Origin: an uncultured Mailhella sp.
GTDB taxonomy: Bacteria; Desulfobacterota; Desulfovibrionia; Desulfovibrionales; Desulfovibrionaceae
DNA length: 64,000 nucleotides
Reading direction: 5' to 3'
NCBI RefSeq assembly: GCF_944324995.1
Contig: NZ_CALUYL010000002.1
Coordinates: 1 to 64,000, forward strand
Both the position numbers and the translations under genes were made by a program. Position 1 is the stretch's first letter. Every line of letters begins with the position of its first letter. Below the pieces are notes generated by a model. The model did not search any database and was not told the origin of the DNA. It saw only the letters and a program-made list of their open reading frames with translations. This document shows, piece by piece, positions 24,445 through 33,128 of this stretch.

Positions 24445-25482
24445 ATGTCTGAATTCTCTCATATCGACGCCGCAGGCACCGCCCGCATGGTGGACGTGAG
24501 CGCCAAAAAAGAAACCAAGCGCACCGCCATCGCCCGGGCCGTGGTGGAACTCAATTCCCACACGCTGGAACTGCTCAAGGCCAAGGCCCTGCCCAAGGGC
24601 GACGTGCTCACCGTGGCGCAGGTGGCCGGCATCATGGCGGCCAAGCGCACCTCGGAACTCATTCCCATGTGCCATCCGCTGGGCCTCACCCATGCCGACG
24701 TGCGCTTCAAGGTGCAGGACGAACCGCCTTCCGTGCTGCTCGAAGCCTCGGCCAGCACGTCCGGCCGCACCGGCGTGGAAATGGAAGCCATCGTCGCGGC
24801 CCAGGTGGCGGCGGCCACCATCTACGACATGGTCAAGGCCGTGCAGAAGGACGTTATCATCCGCGACGTGCGCCTCATTCTCAAGTCCGGCGGCAAGAGC
24901 GGCCTGTTCAAGACCGACGATCCGCTGCTCTTCGAGGTGGAGGACACGCCTCTGCCCGCGCCGCGTCCCGCGCCCGAAGCCTGGACGGGCGAAGGACTCG
25001 CCGTGGCCTGCATCACCCTTTCCGACAAGGGCTACGCCGGCGACCGCGTGGACGAAAGCGGCCCCGCCCTGCTCGACATGCTCTCCGCGCTCTCTCCGGC
25101 CCGCCGTCAGCTCTTCCTGCTGCCCGACGATCCGCGGGCGCTGCGCAAGCTGGTCAGGGATCTTGCCGCGTCCGGCTGGGGACTCATCGTCACCACCGGC
25201 GGCACCGGCCTCTCGCCCCGCGACTTCACGCCGGAAGCCCTGATTCCCGTGCTGGATCGCCGTCTGCCCGGCTTTGAACAGGTCATGTTCGCCGAAGGGC
25301 TCACCCACACGCCGCGCGCCGTGCTTTCCCGCTGCCTTGCAGGCACGCTGGGACGCACCATGCTCATAGCCCTGCCCGGAAGCCGCCTGGCCGCGCAGGA
25401 AAATCTCGCCGCGCTCCTGCCCGTGCTGCCGCACGCGCTGGAAAAGCTCAACGGCGACATGAGCGACTGCGGAAGGAGCTAG
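24445..25482 (+). CDS. moaC: Fused MoaC-MogA/MoaB protein
   Basis: 345 residues in two domains. Residues 1-160 are MoaC, cyclic pyranopterin monophosphate synthase, with MVDVSAKKETKRTA, MAAKRTSELIPMCHPLGLTHAD and TGVEMEAIVAA. Residues about 170-345 are a MogA/MoaB-type adenylyltransferase with ITLSDKGYAGDRVDESGP, IVTTGGTGLSPRD and ALPGSRLAAQENL. The fusion joins an early pterin step with pterin adenylation before metal insertion by MoeA. The start follows the MOSC gene by 14 nt and moaA begins 4 nt after the stop. Confidence 0.92.
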   Translation: MSEFSHIDAAGTARMVDVSAKKETKRTAIARAVVELNSHTLELLKAKALPKGDVLTVAQVAGIMAAKRTSELIPMCHPLGLTHADVRFKVQDEPPSVLLEASASTSGRTGVEMEAIVAAQVAAATIYDMVKAVQKDVIIRDVRLILKSGGKSGLFKTDDPLLFEVEDTPLPAPRPAPEAWTGEGLAVACITLSDKGYAGDRVDESGPALLDMLSALSPARRQLFLLPDDPRALRKLVRDLAASGWGLIVTTGGTGLSPRDFTPEALIPVLDRRLPGFEQVMFAEGLTHTPRAVLSRCLAGTLGRTMLIALPGSRLAAQENLAALLPVLPHALEKLNGDMSDCGRS

Positions 25483-25486
25483 CCTC

Positions 25487-26542
25487 ATGGCAGAACCGCA
25501 CGAAGACTACCCCGCCGTTCTCACCGACGCCCACGGCAGAACGGTGCGCTACCTGCGCATTTCCGTGACCGACCGCTGCAATCTCTGCTGCCGCTACTGC
25601 CGCGACGACAGCGTGCCCTTCATTCCGCACGAAAACATTCTGCGCTTTGAAGAAATCGAAAAGATCATTGAAATCGCCGTGAAGCTCGGCGTCCACAAGC
25701 TGCGCTTCACCGGCGGCGAACCCTTTGCCAGAAAGGGCTTTCTTGACTTTCTCATCAAGATTCACCGGCGCTTTCCGCAGGCGGCGCTCAAGCTCACCTC
25801 GAACGGCACCCTGCTTGCTCCGGCGCTCGACACGCTCAAGGAGCTCGGCGTGTCGGTCAACCTGTCCCTTGATTCGCTCGATCGCGCCAAATACGCGTCC
25901 ATCACCGGCAAGGACGTGCTGCCCACCGTGCTCGACAACATGCACAGAATGCTGGAGCTCGGCATTCCGCTCAAAATAAACGCGGTGGCCATGCGCGGCG
26001 TCAACGACAACGAGCTTCCCGCCCTGGCCGCCATGGCCATGGACTGGCCCGTGGACGTGCGCTTCATCGAGTTCATGCCCATGGGCGATTCCACCATCTG
26101 GTCGAACAACCTGTTCTGGCCCGCGGCCGACATTCTGGAGAGCGCCCGCAGACACTGGCGGCTTGAACCCGTGGCCCTGCGCCGCAAGGACGGCCAGGAA
26201 AGCGAAGGCCATACGGCCGAAGAGCGCGGACCGGCCAAGCTGTGGAAGCTCATCACGCCGGAAGGAAAAGTCTCGAAGGGAAGCTTCGGACTCATCACTT
26301 CGGTGACGCAGAGCTTCTGCCAGTCCTGCAACCGCCTGCGCCTCACGGCGGAAGGCAATATCCGCACCTGCCTTTTCGACGACAGGGAATACCCCATCCG
26401 GGACGCCCTGCGCGACAAGGGCGAAGAGGAAGTGCGCCGCATCATGATCGACGCGGTGTCCCGCAAGCCCGTGGGCGCGGAAATTCTTGCCGCAAGCAAC
26501 GGCCCCGTGGCACACAAGCGCATGTCCGCCATCGGCGGATAA
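25487..26542 (+). CDS. moaA: GTP 3',8-cyclase MoaA
   Basis: Radical SAM enzyme for the first step of molybdopterin synthesis. The 351-residue protein has the radical SAM cysteines C31-x3-C35-x2-C38, the second cluster C278-x2-C281-x13-C295 that binds GTP, the FTGGEP motif and the essential C-terminal Gly-Gly. GGAAGGAG-like ribosome site upstream, 4 nt after moaC-mog. It closes the tungsten cofactor operon and is followed by a terminator. Confidence 0.95.
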   Translation: MAEPHEDYPAVLTDAHGRTVRYLRISVTDRCNLCCRYCRDDSVPFIPHENILRFEEIEKIIEIAVKLGVHKLRFTGGEPFARKGFLDFLIKIHRRFPQAALKLTSNGTLLAPALDTLKELGVSVNLSLDSLDRAKYASITGKDVLPTVLDNMHRMLELGIPLKINAVAMRGVNDNELPALAAMAMDWPVDVRFIEFMPMGDSTIWSNNLFWPAADILESARRHWRLEPVALRRKDGQESEGHTAEERGPAKLWKLITPEGKVSKGSFGLITSVTQSFCQSCNRLRLTAEGNIRTCLFDDREYPIRDALRDKGEEEVRRIMIDAVSRKPVGAEILAASNGPVAHKRMSAIGG

Positions 26543-26597
26543 GCGCGCCGTCTCCGCCGCCTCTGCGGCGCAAACCCGCAACGCTGACTTCTTCTCT

Positions 26598-26634
26598 CGG
26601 CGCGCCCTGAACTTCGGAGCGCGCCGACTTTTTT
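26598..26634 (+). terminator. Terminator after moaA
   Basis: CGGCGCGC (26598-26605) and GCGCGCCG (26619-26626), then AC and six T residues on the plus strand. Confidence 0.8.
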
Positions 26635-27120
26635 GCCCGCCTCAAGCGCAGACCGCCCCGTCCCGCGGACAACCTTTCTCCGTCGCACAGGCAAGACGTT
26701 CGCTCCGCCTCCATCACGTCATTATTAATTAACGCGCCTTTTCCCAACGCCTGCCGCAGGCTCCCGCGCTCTCCCTCGCGCCCTGCGTCCGCGCGCCCGA
26801 AATTTCCGCACGCGCGCCCGTTCTGCCTGAGCGTCCTGCCGCAACTTCCGAAGCGCGGAGGAAGTTGCTCCGCGCCGTCACATCTTCCGGCACAGACCAA
26901 CGGCCTCCCTGAGGTTGCGTCCTGAACGGCGATAGGGCGCGTTCCGACGCTTTGCACGTTCTCCGCCATACAGAAAAGGTCTGCGCGAACCCCGAACGCC
27001 CGTCTTTTGCCGGGACTCCGAACAGGCATGTCCTTTTTGCAAAAAATAGCGTATCATGTCCTCCGACTGAACATTCCCGTTTCCGCACGGGCACGAGCAT
27101 GCCGACAGGCAAGGTGGCGC
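26635..27120. other. Intergenic region before the GntR gene
   Basis: No convincing gene: open frames on both strands give Arg/Ala-rich translations. The part nearest 27120 must contain the promoter of the GntR gene and possibly its operator, but no palindrome was clear enough to assign. Confidence 0.4.
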
Positions 27121-27780
27121 ATGAAAACTTCCACGGTAAAATCGCTTCAGGCCTACGAGCTCATCCGGGAGCTCATTCTTCAGGGAGAACTTCTTCCCGG
27201 CGCGCGGCTGGTTCTGGCCGATCTGGAAGAAAAGCTCCAGGTCGGCCGGGGCCCCATACGCGAAGCGCTCATGCGGCTCGACCGCTCCGGCCTCATACGC
27301 AATCTTCCCTACAAGGGCGCCGTTGTCGCGCCGCTGCCCACGGTGCGGGAAATCCGGCACATCTATGAACTTCGGGTGCATCTGGAATGTCTGCTCGCCA
27401 CCGAGGCCATGAAGTACGCCGACGACAAGCACTGCGAAGACATCGAGGAGATTCTGCACGGCATGGAACAGGCCGCCGTGCCTTCCGCCACGCTGTTTCA
27501 CGCCGACCGGGCCTTTCACGCGGCGCTGTACAAGGCTGCGGCCATGCCGCATCTGCTGGACACCGCCGATACGCTTGTGGATCACGTGGAAATCTTTCTG
27601 CATCACCGCTGCTACGCCGCGCAGGATCAGAAAACGCTGCTGGAACAGCACAGGGAAATTTTTGACGCTTTTCAGAAGAAGGACGAAGCCCGGCTTTGCG
27701 AGAGCCTGACGAACAATATCCTCATGGGGCTCCGTCTGATACAGAAGGAAATGGAACGCCGGGGAAAACAGTGCTGGTAG
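27121..27780 (+). CDS. GntR-family (FadR subfamily) transcriptional regulator
   Basis: 219 residues. Residues 1-75 form a winged helix-turn-helix of the GntR type (SLQAYELIRELILQGELLPG, VGRGPIREALMRLDRSGLI). Residues about 85-215 form an all-helical FCD ligand domain with metal-type His/Glu positions (IYELRVHLECLLA, FHADRAFHAAL). Start at 27121 chosen for the AAGGTGG site; the frame extends upstream. No adjacent catabolic operon shows the effector, so targets are unknown. It may control moaA-region genes or distant ones. Confidence 0.88.
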   Translation: MKTSTVKSLQAYELIRELILQGELLPGARLVLADLEEKLQVGRGPIREALMRLDRSGLIRNLPYKGAVVAPLPTVREIRHIYELRVHLECLLATEAMKYADDKHCEDIEEILHGMEQAAVPSATLFHADRAFHAALYKAAAMPHLLDTADTLVDHVEIFLHHRCYAAQDQKTLLEQHREIFDAFQKKDEARLCESLTNNILMGLRLIQKEMERRGKQCW

Positions 27781-28317
27781 CAAGGCTCTGACGAGCGCTC
27801 TTCCGGCGACTCCGGGAAGACCGACCGGCAGAAAGCAAATGGGCCCAGCTCCCTGCGCGGCAAAGGCTCAAAAAAATCCCGCCCGCGGCAAACGGATTCC
27901 CCCTTCGCTCTTCCGTCCGGCGCGCTTTTCTCCGCTGCGTCGCCCGCACGTTTTCCGCGCTCCGCATTTCCTTTTCCGAAACAAGACACCCCTGTCCGCC
28001 CGTCAGACCGGCCGTACCGTCGAAAATTTCGCCGAACATCGCCGGGCCGACTGCAAGGAACTCGGGGCAGCATCGAACGCAAAGGCAGCGCATCATTGCC
28101 CGCGCGCGTTCGTCATCAGATTGACGTCGAGCCCTCAGGCACGCCTTGCAGGAACGACTTGTCCCTCCTCCGCTCCGCAATCCCCGCCCGGGAAAACGGT
28201 GCAAGCCATGCCCGTTTTTCTGCATGCGGGCGGATGCCGACTTTGCCGTCAACGGAACCCTCGCTCCGCGAAACGCGCCGCGCGTGCAACACGCCTGACG
28301 CGCGCGCAAAAAATGCA
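27781..28317. other. Intergenic region without a supported gene
   Basis: GC-rich, pyrimidine- and purine-skewed DNA with only low-complexity open frames on both strands. No RNA structure or motif was recognised. Confidence 0.4.
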
Positions 28318-28352
28318 TAAAAAAAGAGCTGCAAACCTCAGCTTGCAGCTCT
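28318..28352 (-). terminator. Terminator of tRNA-Leu
   Basis: Arms at 28325-28334 and 28343-28352 (AGAGCTGCAA and its complement) with an 8-nt loop. On the minus strand they are followed by a run of seven or eight T residues. Confidence 0.85.
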
Positions 28353-28363
28353 CGCTCTCATAA

Positions 28364-28448
28364 TGGTGCCCAGGGGGAGACTCGAACTCCCACGCCATTC
28401 GGCGCTACCACCTCAAGATAGTGTGTCTACCAATTCCACCACCTGGGC
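28364..28448 (-). tRNA. tRNA-Leu (anticodon GAG)
   Basis: 85 nt including the encoded CCA. The acceptor stem GCCCAGG pairs with CCTGGGC, the D-loop contains GGAATTGGTAGAC, the anticodon loop is CTTGAGG (GAG), a long class II variable arm follows, and the T-loop GTTCGAGTC is normal. Closely similar in layout to E. coli tRNA-Leu(GAG). Confidence 0.96.
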
Positions 28449-28459
28449 ACGAGGAGGAA

Positions 28460-28486
28460 CTTATAGAAAATTGTTCGCGCTGGCAA
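28460..28486 (-). promoter_or_regulatory. Probable promoter of tRNA-Leu
   Basis: On the minus strand TTGCCA (28486-28481) and TATAAG (28465-28460) are 15 nt apart (16 if CTTGCC is used), just before the tRNA. Confidence 0.45.
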
Positions 28487-28893
28487 GCGTTTTTTTGCCG
28501 TTTTTCCAAAAAAATCTGTCTTTCTGCTCCGTGGTCAGGAAAAACATGCGTGTACATGCCGAAAAGAACCGAACACGGAGAGTCCGATGATGCAGAACGC
28601 TGCACTCTTCATTCCGCAAAAAGCCGTTCAGGCCGTCGGCGAAACGCCCGGCGAAGCACGCCGCAGCCAGCCTGCTCCGCCGCTTTCTCGAAGATGCCGC
28701 CTGAGGCGGCTTCCCCGTTCCCCTCTTGCCGGATCCGGCCACTTTTTCCAGAGCGTCCGTTTCTGTAGACAAGGGGCTGGGGAGCGGATATTTTTTATCA
28801 AAGCATTCAGCCGTGCCCGTTTTTCGGCATTTCGGCACGAAACTTGCTAGATCATGAGTATTCAATGCTCATCGTTTCCTCAAGGAGGATATC
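28487..28893. other. Upstream region of the putative effector gene
   Basis: No supported gene. A short frame at 28587-28850 has a low-complexity translation and no homology that I recognise. The region must hold the promoter for the 28894 gene; a T-rich tract near 28787-28800 is a candidate part. Confidence 0.4.
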
Positions 28894-31800
28894 ATGCCCC
28901 GCATACAGCCCGACCAGGTTTTGCACAGTCAGCTTGAAGCCCGCGGCATTACGGAAAAAACCGGCGTTTTCGGCAAACACAGAGTGCAGCTCGGCAAGGG
29001 AGAACCCATCCGTCTGGACAGCATAAAGGCCAACAAAGTTCCCTTTCAGGGCTTCACGACTGCCACAAAAATTGTCAGAGGCAAGGAAGGTCTCACCAGA
29101 AGCGCCGGCGATGCGCTTCAGGTGCTCAAGGAACCCGGCACGCTGAACGCGAAGGCGCTGCTCGGCAGCCTCAAAGCTGTGCAGGACTACATGACGCGGC
29201 TCGACAAGCTCGGTCAGCTTTCAGAGCAGCAGAAGGAAAGCCCCCTGTGGGCCTTTGCGCCCGCCGTGGAGCATCTGAGCAATGCGGAACTCGCCGCCGT
29301 GTATCAGGCCTTCACCACGGCGGACATGGATCTTCTGCAAAGCGCGCTCATGCGCGAAGGGCAGATCAACGCCAAGGCCGGGGACGCCCGCAGCGCCGCC
29401 TCGATGCTGTTCGACCTTCAGGCGCTGGTGCTCAAGGAAGTGAGCAACCGCTCCGTGCGCGGCATGGTGGACGACCTCGTGGCCGCGCATCCGGAAGACG
29501 CCTCGCTCACGGCCCTCAGAATGCCGCCGCGTCTCAGCGAGGAATACGGCGCGCAGGGCGCGGCCATAGCGCCTGCGCAGCCTCACGACATCACGCCCGC
29601 CAACCTGCGCACGCTCGTGGAAACCGCGGCCGAAAGCGCCACGACGCGAGAAAAGACGGCCGCCGGGGAAACGGAAGCGCTCCGCCGCCGCGATCTTCCT
29701 TCCGTATCCGTGAAGGAAATGGCCGACATTCTGCGCAGCGCGGAACTCACCATCAACGTCGACGTGGACGTGCTTCTGAGCGAGAGCGGCATCATGGCGC
29801 ATCCCGACGAGCCGATGAAGAACATCTTTCATCTGGCCGCAGAAGAAACGCTCATCAAGGGCGAAGGCTACCTCGCCCGCCGCGACGCCGCGGAACGGCT
29901 GCTCTTCCCAGAGCTCGAAGGACACGCCGTGCAGGCCGACGAGCGTCCCGTGTACGGCGCGCTCAACGTGCAGGGCCGCAGAATAGGCGCCGTATCCGCA
30001 GGAGCGGGCTACGGCTCGGCGGCCATAGTGCTGAAGGACGACGTGGCAAGGCGCGCGACCTACATTGCCGAAGACACGTTCTATGCGCCCGTGGTCAACA
30101 TGTCGCAGGAGCGCCGCGCGGACTTCTACGCGCTTCTCGACGGCGCGGGACTTCCGGCAGAATTCACCACGGCCTGCCGCGACGTGAACTCCGCCGAACA
30201 CAAGGCGCTGGAAGCCTGGTTCGACAGCATCGCCAAGGTGCCGGACGCCCGCGCGTCCGCCTTCATCGCCCTGCCCTCGGGCATCGAATTCACCGACCTG
30301 GACCAGGAGTCTCACTTCAAGGCTCTGCTTCTGGACTGCTTCGGCGACCGCGCCGCCACGCGCAGTCTTCTGGCCACGCACGACAATCTCGAAGCGCTCA
30401 TTCCCCACATGAGCACCTTCGACGGCAACGCGCTTGCTCTGGCCGCCATGAAGAATACCGACGGAAATCACCCCCGCGTGCACCTGACCGGAGCGCAGTA
30501 CATAGAAGCGCAGATACAGGGACCGCTCGTCCCCTCCCGCGACATTGCCGAGATACGCATCAACATCGACGACGTGCCGGAAGAGAACCTCGAGGAGCTG
30601 AGGGCCCGCATGGCCGCCTTTGAGAAGCGCACGGGCATCCATGTAAACCTCATCGAAAACTTCGACCTCGGCAGGGAAGTGGAAGGCATCAACAGGCTGC
30701 ATCAGGAAGAAAGAACGTTCCAGGTCAGTCATCTGGACAAGGAACGCATCGACGCCGAAGCCGAAGCCGTGCTCGCGGATCTTCCCGGACAGATCGCAAG
30801 ATTCATCGAAGCCGAGCAGATAGGCGACAATCTTGCTCCGGGAACGCTCCGCCTTGAAGGCAACGCCCTTGCCGCTCTGGCCGGAAAGTTCATGCAGACC
30901 ATCGCGGCCGACATGAAGAGCCTGAGTCAGGCAAGCCTGGATCCGCAGAGTCTGGTCCGGCAGGCCTTCCAGAAGACGGCAAAGCCCATGCTGCAGCAGA
31001 AGGCCGAACTTCTGACCGAGCTTGAGCGTCTTCCCTTTGCCACGAAGGCCCAGAAGGACGCCTTCGCCTTCTGGGTATGCAGCGCAAGGGTGCTGCGTTC
31101 CCCGGAAGAGCTGCGCATCATTCACACCCACGCCACGGCGCAGGCCAATGTTCTGCGCGGGCTCATGAACGCCGGAGCCGCGCCTTCCCCCGAAGATGTC
31201 TTCCGAAACATCGGCGCGCTCATGCAGAGAGCGTCCGAGGATCTCAACGACTTCATCCAGCACCTCGGCGACGCCGACTTCGGCGCGGACGACAAGGCCG
31301 CCGAGCTCGACCGCATCTCCTTCATGTCTCTGGCCATGCTCGAAAACGGCTCTCCCGCCGTGAATATGCAGGATTTGCAGCGTCTTCAGGCCCGGCTGAA
31401 CTCTCCTGAGCAGCTGGGCTTCATGGGGCAGCTCTTTCAGGTCGGTCACCGCTCCGGAGACGAGGCTCTGGCGGATGCCGCGGACTTCGGCGTGATGAGC
31501 TCAACGCTCCTGCTCATGCAGCGCAACGCCGTCAACGCCTCAAGAGTGGCCGACGTCGCGTTCAAGGACGTGCCGACCTTCACGGCCGAGCTGTCGCTCA
31601 TCCCGCAGTCCGCCCGCGAAGCCCTGCGCGCGGTGGCCCCGCAGACCGCCGCCGTTCTCGACAGGACGCATCCGGGCTATCCGGCCTTCCCCGCCGCGGC
31701 CGTGCCGACATCCATGCCCGCAGACGGCGCGCAGAGAAGAAACTTCCTCATCGCCAATCTCGACGCCTACATGAACCATGAACAGACCTTCGAGCGCGGC

Positions 31801-32493
31801 ACCTCGGTGCACGGACGCGGCCATATCGCCCGCGCGTTCATCTTCGCCTCGGTCATGTGCTCCATGCTGGAGGAACAGGGCGTGCCCATGGACCGCAACG
31901 CCGTTCTGTGCGGCATCACGGGACACGATCTCGGCAGACAGGGCGGCGGCACCGACCGCTGGGAGGACAGAAGCGCCAACATGACCGTGGCCGCCATGAA
32001 GACCGCCTTCGGCGATGCAACGCTCGGCGCGGACTACGAGCAGGCCGTGAAGGACAGCATTGACGCCCACCGCGGGCAGACGCTGGAAGCCATGCTGCTC
32101 AACGCCGCGGACTCTCTGGACATAGGCCGCACGCAGGAATTCAATCCCGAGCGCTTCGCCTTCCTGCACGGCAAGGAAGGCGAGAAGCCCACGCAAAGCG
32201 CGGAGGCCATACGAAGAGAACTTGCCGTGGAGGCCGACAGGCTCCAGCGACTCACCAATCCGCTCTGCATGTCCCGCAACGTGCTGGACAAGCTCGTGCA
32301 GACGGCGGCCACGGCGCCCGCGCCTCTGGCCGAAAGATGCATGCAGGACAGGCGGGATATGCTCGACGCCATACGGGAAGATTTCGCCAGGGAATGGAAC
32401 AAGGATGCGGACACCTTCATGCGCGGCATCGAAAAGGTGATAGCCGACCATGCGGACATCTTCCCGCTGCTTTCCAAGTACTACAGACCGTAA
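28894..32493 (+). CDS. Putative type III secretion effector with DUF3626-like and HD-like domains
   Basis: 1,199 residues, no signal peptide and no membrane segment. It is followed after 89 nt by a CesT-type secretion chaperone, the main reason for calling it an effector. Residues about 1-60 would be the secretion signal and chaperone-binding region. Residues about 60-220 are helical (LFDLQALVLKEVSNRSVRG). Residues about 275-400 resemble DUF3626: LTINVDVDVLL, then PVYGALNV (352-359), GYGSAAIVLKDDVARRATY. Residues about 955-1090 resemble an HD phosphohydrolase: H973-G-R-G-H977, ITGHDLGR (H1011-D1012) and NAADSLDIGR (D1073). The rest is mostly helical. Ribosome site AAGGAGG. Biochemical activity is unknown. 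Confidence 0.65.
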   Translation: MPRIQPDQVLHSQLEARGITEKTGVFGKHRVQLGKGEPIRLDSIKANKVPFQGFTTATKIVRGKEGLTRSAGDALQVLKEPGTLNAKALLGSLKAVQDYMTRLDKLGQLSEQQKESPLWAFAPAVEHLSNAELAAVYQAFTTADMDLLQSALMREGQINAKAGDARSAASMLFDLQALVLKEVSNRSVRGMVDDLVAAHPEDASLTALRMPPRLSEEYGAQGAAIAPAQPHDITPANLRTLVETAAESATTREKTAAGETEALRRRDLPSVSVKEMADILRSAELTINVDVDVLLSESGIMAHPDEPMKNIFHLAAEETLIKGEGYLARRDAAERLLFPELEGHAVQADERPVYGALNVQGRRIGAVSAGAGYGSAAIVLKDDVARRATYIAEDTFYAPVVNMSQERRADFYALLDGAGLPAEFTTACRDVNSAEHKALEAWFDSIAKVPDARASAFIALPSGIEFTDLDQESHFKALLLDCFGDRAATRSLLATHDNLEALIPHMSTFDGNALALAAMKNTDGNHPRVHLTGAQYIEAQIQGPLVPSRDIAEIRINIDDVPEENLEELRARMAAFEKRTGIHVNLIENFDLGREVEGINRLHQEERTFQVSHLDKERIDAEAEAVLADLPGQIARFIEAEQIGDNLAPGTLRLEGNALAALAGKFMQTIAADMKSLSQASLDPQSLVRQAFQKTAKPMLQQKAELLTELERLPFATKAQKDAFAFWVCSARVLRSPEELRIIHTHATAQANVLRGLMNAGAAPSPEDVFRNIGALMQRASEDLNDFIQHLGDADFGADDKAAELDRISFMSLAMLENGSPAVNMQDLQRLQARLNSPEQLGFMGQLFQVGHRSGDEALADAADFGVMSSTLLLMQRNAVNASRVADVAFKDVPTFTAELSLIPQSAREALRAVAPQTAAVLDRTHPGYPAFPAAAVPTSMPADGAQRRNFLIANLDAYMNHEQTFERGTSVHGRGHIARAFIFASVMCSMLEEQGVPMDRNAVLCGITGHDLGRQGGGTDRWEDRSANMTVAAMKTAFGDATLGADYEQAVKDSIDAHRGQTLEAMLLNAADSLDIGRTQEFNPERFAFLHGKEGEKPTQSAEAIRRELAVEADRLQRLTNPLCMSRNVLDKLVQTAATAPAPLAERCMQDRRDMLDAIREDFAREWNKDADTFMRGIEKVIADHADIFPLLSKYYRP

Positions 32494-32582
32494 CGCATGA
32501 CCGGGGAGGGAGCCGGACTCCTTCCCCCTGAGAACAGTCCCGGAATCAACGCATGAGCCCACGCTCATCAAGGAGTTTTGCC

Positions 32583-33050
32583 ATGGAATGGAACGCCGCG
32601 CTGGAGAGCTTCGGCAGCTCTCTGGGCATTGATGGTCTTGCCCCCGACGCCGACGGCAGCTGCTCGCTGCTTTTCGACGGCGAAAACGAAATCACCTTCA
32701 CCCACGACGAGGAAGACCGCGCGCTCTTCATGTACAGTGAAATAGGCGACGCCGCCGATCTTTCCAGAAACGCCTGTCTGGCGCTGCTCGAAGCCTCGCT
32801 TCTCGGCGCCGAAACCGGCGGCGCGGCGCTCTCCGTTCACGGCGCGCTCGGCCGCGTCGTGCTCTGGAAGCGCTTCGACGACAGCGCTCTCACCTCCGAC
32901 ACCCTGGGCCTTGCCGTGAACGACTTTCTGGCACAGGTTGCCGTCTGGAAAAAGAAGCTGGCCGAACTCTGCTCCGCGCCCGGCCAGGAAGAGGCTCCGT
33001 CGGAAGGCGCGTCTCTCGATGCCATGAGCAACTTCGGCATGTTCGTCTGA
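32583..33050 (+). CDS. CesT-family type III secretion chaperone
   Basis: 155 residues, acidic, with the Tir-chaperone fold pattern: LESFGSSLGI at the start, the strand pattern CSLLFDGENEITFTHDEEDRALFMYSEIG, helix AACLALLEASLLG-like region (residues 60-80), ALSVHGALGRVVLWKRF, and a final helix VNDFLAQVAVWKKKLAEL. Such proteins dimerise, bind the N-terminal region of an effector in the cytoplasm and guide it to the secretion ATPase. I used the ATG at 32583 with AAGGAG 8 nt upstream. Its position directly after the large protein makes that the probable client. A terminator follows. Confidence 0.8.
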   Translation: MEWNAALESFGSSLGIDGLAPDADGSCSLLFDGENEITFTHDEEDRALFMYSEIGDAADLSRNACLALLEASLLGAETGGAALSVHGALGRVVLWKRFDDSALTSDTLGLAVNDFLAQVAVWKKKLAELCSAPGQEEAPSEGASLDAMSNFGMFV

Positions 33051-33071
33051 TCGACGGGGAGTTAAAACATC

Positions 33072-33108
33072 AGGGCCGGACCTGCGCAAGGCAGTCCGGC
33101 CCTTTTTG
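33072..33108 (+). terminator. Terminator of the effector/chaperone unit
   Basis: AGGGCCGGAC (33072-33081) and GTCCGGCCCT (33094-33103) with a 12-nt loop, then TTTT on the plus strand. Confidence 0.85.
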
Positions 33109-33128
33109 TTCTATAAGAAGACGCGATT

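Noticed and set aside
24445..26542. Moco/Tuco riboswitch before the moa genes
   Set aside because: The genes are only 4 to 15 nt apart and no conserved structure could be recognised in the leaders.
28587..28850. Possible 87-residue gene before the effector
   Set aside because: Arg/Pro-rich low-complexity translation with no good start site.
29221..31449. 742-codon antisense frame within the effector gene
   Set aside because: The plus-strand protein carries recognisable HD-like and DUF3626-like patterns, and the antisense translation has none.
28364..33050. tRNA-Leu as integration site for the effector locus
   Set aside because: The effector lies on the 5' side of the tRNA, whereas islands usually enter at the 3' end, and there is no integrase or direct repeat of the tRNA end. 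Composition looks like the surroundings.
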